Both the position numbers and the translations under genes were made by a program. The notes under the pieces are model-generated. The model did no database searches and had not been told where the DNA came from. It worked only from the letters and a program-made list of their open reading frames with translations. From an uncultured Lachnospiraceae bacterium (lineage in GTDB: Bacteria; Bacillota; Clostridia; Lachnospirales; Lachnospiraceae), in NCBI GenBank assembly GCA_910579465.1, contig CAJTUB010000001.1:124001-188000 (forward strand): a stretch of 64,000 bases of DNA. The letters run 5' to 3'. This document shows, one piece after another, positions 26,082 to 32,374 of this stretch (positions are counted from its first letter, which is position 1; each line of letters begins with the position of its first letter).

Positions 26082-26940
26082 TTATGTGGAAGATCATTTG
26101 TTGGAAGAGATACATTTTGAGGAGGTAGCGGAGCAGTTTCATTTGTCGCCCTATGAGTTTCATAGGGCGTTCCGCTTTATGTCAGGAATGACGTTAAATA
26201 CCTACATCAGAAACCGGAGGCTTTCTATGGCAGGGCAGGAGTTGCTTGAAACAGATAAAAAAGTCATCGATGTTGCTATGAAATATGGTTTTGAATCACA
26301 GGATGGTTTTACAAAGGCGTTTACACGATTCCACGGAGTGGCTCCCAAATATGCACGGACAGCAGGAACAAAGCTGGTCATGTTTCACCGCCTGGTAATC
26401 AAGGTGTCCCTTGAGGGCGGCAAAAAAATAGACTATCGAATTGAGAGAAGGGGAAGGCAAAGGTTTTTCGCAGTTGTCAGGGCATTTCCGACAGAAATCA
26501 TCGAAGAAGAAGGGAACCATGAGATTTCTGATTTCTGGGAGGAGTGTTATGCAAAGAATCTGATAGAACCAATAAAGGCTTTGCGGTGTAAGGAGGAGGG
26601 TAGGATATATGGACTATGTGCACCGTTAAAAGAGCAGGAAACATATTTTGAATACGGAATAGGTGTGTTACTGCATAATGAAACAACCTGTGTTGACGAG
26701 ACTTTGTTAAAGACGAAGGAATACCGTTATTGGGAGACAGAGCCGTGTGCGTATGTAGTATTCCGGTGTATGGGAGAAAACGGGGACTGTATCGCGGAGA
26801 CATGGGAGAGATTCTATAAAGAGTTTCTTCCGCAAAGCGGCTATGAGAGCTGTGTTGAGTCAGACTATGAGGTGTATTTTGAAGATAAAAAGGATGGTGT
26901 ATTTTGCGAGCTGTGGATACCGGTAAAAAGTAGGAAATAA
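26047..26940 (+). CDS. AraC-type regulator with GyrI-like effector domain (second)
   Basis: The 297-residue protein has the same layout as the protein at 10033: two AraC helix-turn-helix units (about 8-105; VAEQFHLSPYEFHRAFRFMSG and DVAMKYGFESQDGFTKAFTRF), then a GyrI-like domain (about 130-295) from RFFAVVRAFPTEIIEEEG to CELWIPVKSRK. The start ATG lies within the oxidoreductase gene, with AAGGAG at 26032-26037. It probably regulates its operon partner or the acetyltransferase genes that follow. The ligand is unknown. Confidence 0.88.
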   Translation: MNWMEMLQKAIDYVEDHLLEEIHFEEVAEQFHLSPYEFHRAFRFMSGMTLNTYIRNRRLSMAGQELLETDKKVIDVAMKYGFESQDGFTKAFTRFHGVAPKYARTAGTKLVMFHRLVIKVSLEGGKKIDYRIERRGRQRFFAVVRAFPTEIIEEEGNHEISDFWEECYAKNLIEPIKALRCKEEGRIYGLCAPLKEQETYFEYGIGVLLHNETTCVDETLLKTKEYRYWETEPCAYVVFRCMGENGDCIAETWERFYKEFLPQSGYESCVESDYEVYFEDKKDGVFCELWIPVKSRK

Positions 26941-26944
26941 GCTG

Positions 26945-26973
26945 TTGACAAATAATAAAAATAATGTTATGTT
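26945..26973 (+). promoter_or_regulatory. Sigma-A promoter for acetyltransferase leader
   Basis: TTGACA (26945-26950), 17 bases, TATGTT (26968-26973). It drives a leader of about 245 nucleotides in front of the gene at 27227. Confidence 0.8.
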
Positions 26974-27009
26974 GTTTATGGGAGAATTATTTATGAAAGA
27001 GGTGAAAGG

Positions 27010-27021
27010 ATGATTCAGTAG
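27010..27021 (+). CDS. Three-codon upstream ORF (Met-Ile-Gln)
   Basis: ATG ATT CAG TAG is preceded by AGAGGTG at 26998-27004, five bases away, a good ribosome site for so short a frame. A seven-codon frame ATG-AAA-GAG-GTG-AAA-GGA-TGA (26993-27013) overlaps it by four bases. The first terminator stem begins 35 bases later. This is the layout of ribosome-mediated attenuators that control antibiotic resistance genes; the function is an inference. Confidence 0.4.
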   Translation: MIQ

Positions 27022-27055
27022 TCTGTCATTTGAAGCGAGACAAAATAAACGAAGT

Positions 27056-27079
27056 AACGCAGCAGTGCGTTTTGTTTTT
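27056..27079 (+). terminator. Leader terminator 1 upstream of GNAT gene
   Basis: AACGCA (27056-27061) and TGCGTT (27066-27071) with loop GCAG, followed by a T-rich TTGTTTTTG tract. It lies within the leader, about 150 bases before the acetyltransferase start. Confidence 0.65.
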
Positions 27080-27133
27080 GTTGCTTAAAAGGATAGACTG
27101 GTCATTCTTGAAGATGCATATGGTGCAGAGGAC

Positions 27134-27170
27134 AGGCGAATGATCCGGTTGTGGATTGTTTGCCTTTTTT
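27134..27170 (+). terminator. Leader terminator 2 upstream of GNAT gene
   Basis: AGGCGAA (27134-27140) pairs with TTTGCCT (27159-27165) with one G-T. An inner ATCC/GGAT stem continues the helix, and T residues run to 27170. With terminator 1 it gives two successive stops in one leader. Confidence 0.7.
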
Positions 27171-27226
27171 GGTTTGCCTCATAAAAATAAGGGTATTGCT
27201 GCGTATATGGAACGGAGGAAAATGTG

Positions 27227-28105
27227 ATGAAAGGTATTACAAGAAGAAATTTCAGGATTTTATGTGATTTTATGGAAGTAAGAAAGTTTATGGTGGAAAT
27301 TTTCGAGCCTGGTTTCCGTAATGGTGTTCCGGCGCCGTTTCTGGAATATGCTTTGTCAAGTGATTGGATGGATTTATCGTATACGCATAAGTATTGTATC
27401 TGGGAAGAAAATGAGAAAATAGTTGCGTTTGTTTTTTACGAAAATCCTGTCAGCGATACTTATTTTAATCTGCGGCCGGGTTATGAAGAGCTGGCGGAGG
27501 AAATGGTTGCGTATGCAGAGAGCAGTATGCCAAGGAAAAACGGGGAGCATAAGCTGGTTATATTTGAAGGACAAAATGCAATTATGGAAGCAGCGAAACG
27601 GGCAGGATATGGTAAAACGGGCGGTTATAACGAAATGGCATTTCACTTTAACAAACCGTTGGAGTTTCCTTTGCCGGAAGGGTTTCATTTTGTAGAACCC
27701 GAAAAGCTGGATGCGGGGAAGATTGCAGAATGCTGTTGGAAGGGCTTTGACCATGAGCAGCAGGAAGGCGCCTGGGATGGAGACAGTGAGGCTGTGCGCA
27801 GAACTATGCTGACGCCCTATGCGACACCGCTTTACTCGGTAGCAATTGAAAATGAACAGCAGGAATATGTATGTTTTGCGGGTATGTGGTGGACGCCTGA
27901 GAACAGGTTAGCCTATCTGGAACCGTTGTGTACCGTTCCGCAATATCGCCGCCTAGGACTGGCGTCAGCGGCATTAGCAGAGCTATACCGGAGGATGAAG
28001 CCTCTGGGAGCTGCCTATATGACAGGCGGCGGGGATGCTTTTTATGCCAGAATCGGATTTGAGCCTTCTATTGGATGGACCTTTTGGGAGAAAAAGAGCT
28101 TATAA
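27227..28105 (+). CDS. GNAT-family acetyltransferase, two-domain
   Basis: The 292-residue protein has a C-terminal GNAT domain with the acetyl-CoA loop CTVPQYRRLGLASAALAELYRRM (Q/RxxGxG/A-type) and YARIGFEP near the end. The N-terminal half resembles a second, degenerate GNAT fold (KLVIFEGQNAIMEAAKRAGYG). I take the ATG at 27227, eight bases after GGAGG, rather than the GTG at 27224. The acceptor is unknown; the attenuator-like leader and the resistance-type neighbours suggest a toxic small molecule. The next GNAT gene follows after 31 bases. Confidence 0.83.
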   Translation: MKGITRRNFRILCDFMEVRKFMVEIFEPGFRNGVPAPFLEYALSSDWMDLSYTHKYCIWEENEKIVAFVFYENPVSDTYFNLRPGYEELAEEMVAYAESSMPRKNGEHKLVIFEGQNAIMEAAKRAGYGKTGGYNEMAFHFNKPLEFPLPEGFHFVEPEKLDAGKIAECCWKGFDHEQQEGAWDGDSEAVRRTMLTPYATPLYSVAIENEQQEYVCFAGMWWTPENRLAYLEPLCTVPQYRRLGLASAALAELYRRMKPLGAAYMTGGGDAFYARIGFEPSIGWTFWEKKSL

Positions 28106-28136
28106 ATCAAATTGAAGCATTTTTAGGAGAAGCCCG

Positions 28137-28913
28137 ATGATATATGAAATGGAAAAGAGAGAGAACGCAGCTTCTGTTTTTGCCGGCTGGGAGGAGACTA
28201 TGATCTGGTCCTGCCTGCAGGGCGTGATGGGACGTATTTATGCAACTGAGAAAGAAAATCCGTGTTCTGCGGTGGCAATGTTAGGCGATTTTTGCTTTTA
28301 TGCCGGGAAGCCGGATGGAGAGCTGGCGGCATTTTTGCCGGAACCGCAGCAGAGGGGCTTCCTGATTGCGGTTCCGCAAAATCGCGGATGGGCGGAGCTT
28401 TTGGAGAAGCACTATGGGGACAGCGCGAAAAAGGTAGTACGGTATGCGATGAAAAAGGAACCGGATGTCTTTGACAGAGCTAAGCTGGAGGATATCATAG
28501 GACAGCTTCCGTCGGACTATACGATAGCGCCGGTAGATGAGGCGGTATTTCATTACTGCAAAAAGGAAGCATGGTGCAGGGACCTGGTCGCGCAGTTTGA
28601 CGACTGGCAGACCTATCAGAGACTCGGGGCAGGCGTTGTCGTGAAAAAGGACGGCAGTCCTGTTTCGGGGGCATCGTCTTACTCTGCCTATTATGGCGGA
28701 ATTGAGATTGAAATTGACACGAAGGAGGAGTACCGGAGAAAGGGGCTGGCGTCAGCCTGCGGGGCGGCGCTTATCCTGGAGTGCCGGAAAAGAGGGCTGT
28801 ATCCGGGCTGGGATGCGCAGAACCTTTGGTCGCGCGCGCTGGCGGAGAAGCTTGGCTATCACTTTGACTATGCCTATGATGCGTATGAGATTACGTTTGA
28901 GGCGGCAGAATGA
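28137..28913 (+). CDS. GNAT-family acetyltransferase
   Basis: The 258-residue protein matches the GNAT_acetyltran family (PF12746): an N-terminal helical part, then a GNAT core with GIEIEIDTKEEYRRKGLASACGAALILEC, NLWSRALAEKLGYHFDYAYDAYEI. The acetyl-CoA-binding loop is intact. The start ATG at 28137 follows AGGAGAAG at 28124-28131. It should be co-transcribed with the gene before it. The acceptor substrate is unknown. Confidence 0.85.
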   Translation: MIYEMEKRENAASVFAGWEETMIWSCLQGVMGRIYATEKENPCSAVAMLGDFCFYAGKPDGELAAFLPEPQQRGFLIAVPQNRGWAELLEKHYGDSAKKVVRYAMKKEPDVFDRAKLEDIIGQLPSDYTIAPVDEAVFHYCKKEAWCRDLVAQFDDWQTYQRLGAGVVVKKDGSPVSGASSYSAYYGGIEIEIDTKEEYRRKGLASACGAALILECRKRGLYPGWDAQNLWSRALAEKLGYHFDYAYDAYEITFEAAE

Positions 28914-28995
28914 TATATATACCAGTTTGCCAGATGCATGGTTGCCGGAATTTTTTAAGGCTGCAAAAAACGTAGAAACTTAAGTAATAATATTC

Positions 28996-29023
28996 TTGAA
29001 CCGGCGCGGTTTTATGGTATACT
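28996..29023 (+). promoter_or_regulatory. Promoter for Vsr-like gene
   Basis: TTGAAC (28996-29001), 16 bases, TATACT (29018-29023), giving a leader of about 50 nucleotides. Confidence 0.6.
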
Positions 29024-29077
29024 GTTATTATCAGAGGGCAAAGGGAGAATGCAATGTCGAAGGTTTGAGGTGATAAT

Positions 29078-29518
29078 GTGGATGTCCTGACAAAAGAGCA
29101 ACGGCACAAAAACATGAAAAATATCCGGGGGAAGGATACGACAATTGAGGTGATTCTCCGGAAAGCGTTGTGGGAAAAGGGCTACAGGTATCGCAAAAAT
29201 TGCAGGAGCCTCCCCGGAACCCCGGACATTGTATTGACAAAATATAAAATAGCAATTTTCTGTGACAGTGAATTTTTTCACGGAAAGGACTGGGAGGTTT
29301 TAAAGCCAAGATTAGAAAAGGGGAACAACGCGGAGTTCTGGGTCAGTAAGATATCGCGGAATAAGGAGCGGGATGATGAGGTGAATAAAAAACTGCTGTT
29401 TCAAGGCTGGACGGTAATCCGGTTTTGGGGCGATGATATCAAAAGGCATGCGGACGAATGCGTGAAGGTGATTCAGGAGGTAATCTTCGATAACTTTTTA
29501 GAGGAACCGGTTCCGTAG
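29078..29518 (+). CDS. Vsr-type (very short patch repair-like) endonuclease
   Basis: The 146-residue protein has the Vsr layout: MKNIRGKDTTIEVILRKALW, GYRYRKNCRSLPGTPDIV with the catalytic Asp, FFHGKDW, FWVSKISRNKERDDEV and a final GWTVIRFW. Vsr nicks beside T:G mismatches left by deamination of 5-methylcytosine. No cytosine methyltransferase gene is in the window, so it is an orphan here. The Cys/His zinc ligands of the E. coli enzyme (its GCFWHHHHC-like region) are not conserved; this protein has CDSEFFHGKDW. A GTG start follows GAGGTG at 29067-29072. It could also be a Vsr-like nuclease with another role. Confidence 0.8.
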   Translation: MDVLTKEQRHKNMKNIRGKDTTIEVILRKALWEKGYRYRKNCRSLPGTPDIVLTKYKIAIFCDSEFFHGKDWEVLKPRLEKGNNAEFWVSKISRNKERDDEVNKKLLFQGWTVIRFWGDDIKRHADECVKVIQEVIFDNFLEEPVP

Positions 29519-29539
29519 TCCCCGGGCGAGGGTGCCTCA

Positions 29540-29563
29540 CGCTCTGCCCCGCCCGGCAGAGCG
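29540..29563. terminator. Hairpin between convergent genes
   Basis: CGCTCTGCC (29540-29548) and GGCAGAGCG (29555-29563) form a perfect nine-pair GC-rich stem with loop CCGCCC, between the Vsr-like gene (+) and the gene ending at 29601 (-). There is no T-run on either strand, so termination strength is uncertain. Confidence 0.5.
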
Positions 29564-29600
29564 CATTGGCTTGCTGCTTCATAGATAGGTTTCACAGACT

Positions 29601-30191
29601 TCATTTCATAATCTGAATCGTAAAGGCACTTGTCTGCGGCGGTATGCTTGCGGTCATAAAATTGGCGTGGTCTACGCGGACGTGCAGTCCGGGTGTCAGG
29701 GTGGATAAGGTAATCCTTTTCCCGGTCTGGTCGAGGATTCTTGTTTCCGGCGAGATATTAAAGCGGATGATGGAAGAAGGCTTTCCATTGCTGATGGTGC
29801 GGATATATTGCCCGCGCCGGTTGACTTCAAGAATGCAGCCGGAGGTAGATACATAGTCCTGCGGCGTGTCCTTTACACAGATCTGGAATGCCTGTGTCTG
29901 CGGCGGTATGCTTCTTGTCATGTTTTTGGAAAAGGTGGCGTCGACGACCATGCCGGCCTGCAGCGCTGTTACCGGAATGGCGTCTCCCTGTTCATTGCGG
30001 ATTTCCGTAGTTTTGTTTACAATCAGGGTGACCTGTGCCTGCTTCTGGCATGCGGAGCAGTCGTCGTAGCCGATTATGACAAAGCTGGTGCCGCGGTTTG
30101 CCGTAACATTCTGGATTACGGTATCCGTAACATGGATGCTGTTCTGCGGGGAATTGTTCTCATTGGTTTTACAGTTCGGAAAATCTTCCAT
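29601..30191 (-). CDS. Unknown 196-aa protein with two repeated units
   Basis: I do not recognise a named family. The protein has an N-terminal segment with DDCSACQKQ and then two similar units of about 70 residues. Each combines a short beta-strand pattern, T-x-I near a Gly (TEIRNEQGDAIPVTAL; TRILDQTGKRITLSTL) and the ending SIPPQTQAFQICV or SIPPQTSAFTIQI. This looks like a duplicated small beta-barrel. There is no signal peptide. It is the only minus-strand gene in the core part of the window. Confidence 0.72.
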   Translation of the reverse strand: MEDFPNCKTNENNSPQNSIHVTDTVIQNVTANRGTSFVIIGYDDCSACQKQAQVTLIVNKTTEIRNEQGDAIPVTALQAGMVVDATFSKNMTRSIPPQTQAFQICVKDTPQDYVSTSGCILEVNRRGQYIRTISNGKPSSIIRFNISPETRILDQTGKRITLSTLTPGLHVRVDHANFMTASIPPQTSAFTIQIMK

Positions 30192-30384
30192 ATCAAACCC
30201 TTTCTTAGAGCAAAGTTCTTTCTAGTTATCATATGCAGGCGGCGGGCATATGGAGCGTATGATATTAGTATCCTTAAGGGAAACTCTCACTTGCCGTATT
30301 TTCAGATTCGTGGTAGTATTATAAAGAGCAGAAGCCGTCGGGTGGAAAGAGAGGGACGCCAGTCCGGAGGGAAAGGAGAGTACG

Positions 30385-30654
30385 ATGAATCTTTTGGTCG
30401 GTGATATTTTAAAAATGAAAAAGCCGCATCCTTGCGGAAGTAAGGAATGGGAGCTTCTCAGGGTAGGAATGGATTTTCGTATGAAGTGCTGCGGCTGCGG
30501 GCATATGGTAATGCTTGCAAGGGCGCAGGCGGAAAAGAATGTCCGAGGCGTTGTCCGGGACGGGGCTGCGCTTTCCCTGGACCAGATAAAGAGTGTGAAG
30601 GCTTCCGGAGACGGGGCAGAGGGGCAGACCCCGGAGGCGGCGGATGGAGAATAG
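30385..30654 (+). CDS. DUF951 family protein
   Basis: The 89-residue protein carries the DUF951 signature: LLVGDILKMKKPHPCGSKEW followed by ELLRVGMDFRMKCCGCGHMVML, with three cysteines that could bind metal. The family is a small nucleic-acid-binding-like beta protein of unknown role, common in Firmicutes. The C-terminal tail is acidic and low in complexity. The ATG follows AAAGGAG at 30370-30376. The next gene overlaps its end by 11 bases. Confidence 0.9.
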   Translation: MNLLVGDILKMKKPHPCGSKEWELLRVGMDFRMKCCGCGHMVMLARAQAEKNVRGVVRDGAALSLDQIKSVKASGDGAEGQTPEAADGE

Positions 30655-30946
30655 TACAGGGGAGGCACCGGAGGGAAGAAGGTTCTGCCGGAAGTGCCTG
30701 CTGCGGGAAATGATGGAGAACGGGGTGCTGGAGGAAAGCTACCGGAATATGTACGAGCGTATCGAGCTGATGGACGAGGACCTGCGCTGCCAGGGAGAGG
30801 ACTACGAGAAACGGCTTGCCCTGTGCAAGTCATGCGATAACCTGCTGGACGGTATGTGCAGGCTCTGCGGCTGCTATGTGGAGCTGCGCGCCGCGGTAAA
30901 AAAGAACAGCTGCCCGGCAACGCCGAAGCGGTGGCAGGGCTTATAA
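30644..30946 (+). CDS. DUF6171-like cysteine-rich protein
   Basis: The 100-residue protein has CRKCLLREM near the N terminus and CKSCDNLLDGMCRLCGCYVE in the C-terminal half. The CxxC pairs suggest one or two structural zinc sites. A charged helix lies between them. It resembles the DUF6171 family, whose function is unknown. It overlaps the DUF951 gene and is probably co-transcribed with it. Confidence 0.75.
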   Translation: MENSTGEAPEGRRFCRKCLLREMMENGVLEESYRNMYERIELMDEDLRCQGEDYEKRLALCKSCDNLLDGMCRLCGCYVELRAAVKKNSCPATPKRWQGL

Positions 30947-31007
30947 TCCGTGGAGCTTTCCCGGGTGATTCAAAAATGCGAAAACGCAAGGAGAAGCTTT
31001 CAGGCTA

Positions 31008-31037
31008 TTGACAAAACAGGTCCCTTTTGCATATAAT
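31008..31037 (+). promoter_or_regulatory. Sigma-A promoter for cysE-cysS T-box transcript
   Basis: A perfect TTGACA (31008-31013) and a perfect TATAAT (31032-31037) are separated by 18 bases, directly upstream of the T-box leader. Confidence 0.88.
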
Positions 31038-31043
31038 GAGAGA

Positions 31044-31305
31044 AGAAACGCAGTGAAGAAAAGAGTAACCAAAGCAGCAGCAGCAGAGAGGAAGCGTCAT
31101 CGGCTGGAAGCGCTTTTTGCAGGCGGTTTTGGTGAAGTGCATTTCGGAGCGGACGGGTGAGCGCGTAGTGCGGGTAGCCTTGTACGGCGGCAGCCGTTAG
31201 CATGCAGAGAGAACAGACCGTTCTGCGCAGTATGCGCGGCAGTCTGTAAAAGTAGAGTGGAACCGTGTATCCTCACCTCTTCGTAAGAAGAGGTGTTTTG
31301 TTTTT
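31044..31305 (+). promoter_or_regulatory. T-box riboswitch, probably Cys-specific
   Basis: The leader ends with the T-box sequence AGAGTGGAACCGTG (31254-31267), which base-pairs with the NCCA end of uncharged tRNA. A terminator follows: CACCTCTTC (31274-31282) with GAAGAGGTG (31287-31295), loop GTAA, then TTTTGTTTTT. The upstream part is the usual long stem I region. A TGC codon at 31138-31140, in GGTGAAGTGCATT, is a good specifier candidate and matches the cysteine genes cysE and cysS downstream. The exact stem I fold was not computed. Confidence 0.87.
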
Positions 31306-31341
31306 ATGCACACGCCGCGGAAAGGAAGTTATTTGTGCACA

Positions 31342-31428
31342 GCCCCATGCAGAGGAAGTATGCCGCAAAAGCGGCGCATGGGGCGCGCGACGAGTAGGGG
31401 AAGAAGAATCTTTGCTACTCGGTTTTGT
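31342..31428 (+). promoter_or_regulatory. Further structured leader between T-box and cysE
   Basis: After the T-box terminator there are two more strong structures. GCCCCATGC (31342-31350) pairs with GCATGGGGC (31376-31384) and encloses GCCGC-AAAA-GCGGC (31362-31375). Then CGAGTAG (31391-31397) pairs with CTACTCG (31415-31421), followed by GTTTTG. No known riboswitch class was recognised. Confidence 0.5.
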
Positions 31429-31459
31429 GCGGGCTCCGCGAAAGGAAAAGGAGGTTTCT

Positions 31460-32122
31460 ATGGGTTTTATCCAATATGTCAAGGAAGAAATGCAAGTGAT
31501 AAAGGAACGGGATGCGGCGATTAAAACCTCATGGGAAGTGTTTTTGTATCCGAGCTTCCGGGCGATTTTACGGCATCGTCTGGCGCATAAATTATATTTG
31601 AAGAAGCATTATTTTCTGGCGCGCTGGTATTCCCAGCGGACTGCCAGAAAGACCGGAATCGAGATTCATCCGGGTGCACAGATTGGCAAGGGGCTGTTTA
31701 TTGACCACGGCCATGGGGTCGTAATCGGGGAGACCGCGGTAATCGGTGATAACGTAACGCTGTATCAGGGAGTGACGTTAGGCGGCACCGGGAAGGAGCA
31801 GGGGAAGCGTCATCCGACGATAGGGGACAATGTGATGATTAGTGCCGGGGCAAAGGTGCTGGGCTCGTTTACGGTCGGGGAGAACTCTAAAATCGGCGCA
31901 GGCTCCGTCGTGTTGAAAGAGGTTCCGCCGAATTCCACGGTCGTGGGCGTGCCGGGAATCGTGGTAAAGCGGGATAACAAGCGGGTTCCGCGGGAGGATC
32001 TGGACCAGGTGCATCTGCCGAACCCTGTTATGATGGAAATCGACCGTCTGCAGCAGGAAAATACCAAGCTGAGAGAACAGATAAAGGAGATTTGTGCTGC
32101 GCTTGAGAAAAAGAAGGAATGA
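31460..32122 (+). CDS. cysE: Serine O-acetyltransferase
   Basis: CysE makes O-acetylserine from serine and acetyl-CoA, the first step of cysteine synthesis. The 220-residue protein has the N-terminal helical part and the left-handed beta-helix of hexapeptide repeats, with TGIEIHPGAQIGKGLFIDHGHGVVIGE including the catalytic His-Asp pair, GVTLGGTG and GDNVMISAGAKVLG. A C-terminal coiled coil (RLQQENTKLREQIKEI) is longer than usual. The ATG at 31460 follows AAGGAGG at 31448-31454. T-box control links it to charged tRNA-Cys levels. Confidence 0.94.
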   Translation: MGFIQYVKEEMQVIKERDAAIKTSWEVFLYPSFRAILRHRLAHKLYLKKHYFLARWYSQRTARKTGIEIHPGAQIGKGLFIDHGHGVVIGETAVIGDNVTLYQGVTLGGTGKEQGKRHPTIGDNVMISAGAKVLGSFTVGENSKIGAGSVVLKEVPPNSTVVGVPGIVVKRDNKRVPREDLDQVHLPNPVMMEIDRLQQENTKLREQIKEICAALEKKKE

Positions 32123-32374
32123 CAGCATAGGAACAGATAGAGCGTGAGAGAAAGGGCAGCAGGGGAACAAAAGATAAGAAACAGTACAAGAAGTAAAGGC
32201 AACAAAAGGAAACGAAAAGAAACAGAAGCATGAAAAAAGGGAACGGGAGGCAACAAAAAGTAACAAAGATAATAGGGAATGTAACAAAAAGTAACGGAAA
32301 GAAATAAAAGATAGCAGGAAAGTTAAAAAGCAACAAAAAATAACGAAAAGCAACGAAGAGAAGAGGAGTATGAC
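32123..32374 (+). repeat. Purine-rich low-complexity spacer between cysE and cysS
   Basis: The 252-base spacer has almost no T and is built of degenerate units such as AACAAAAAGTAAC, GCAACAAAAGG and TAACGAAAAGCAAC. No credible gene is present on either strand, and no hairpin is likely, since one strand is nearly all purine. It gives a long unstructured stretch ahead of the cysS ribosome site (AGAGGAG at 32359-32365). Confidence 0.7.

Noticed and set aside
31306..31524. 72-aa frame after the T-box terminator
   Set aside because: It overlaps leader hairpins and the cysE start, has no ribosome site and is rich in Arg, Gly and Cys as expected from GC-rich structured RNA.
31778..32353. Long minus-strand frames opposite cysE and the purine-rich spacer
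   Set aside because: Composition is almost all Phe, Leu, Ser and Cys because the strand is pyrimidine-rich; there is no ribosome site and the frames shadow cysE.
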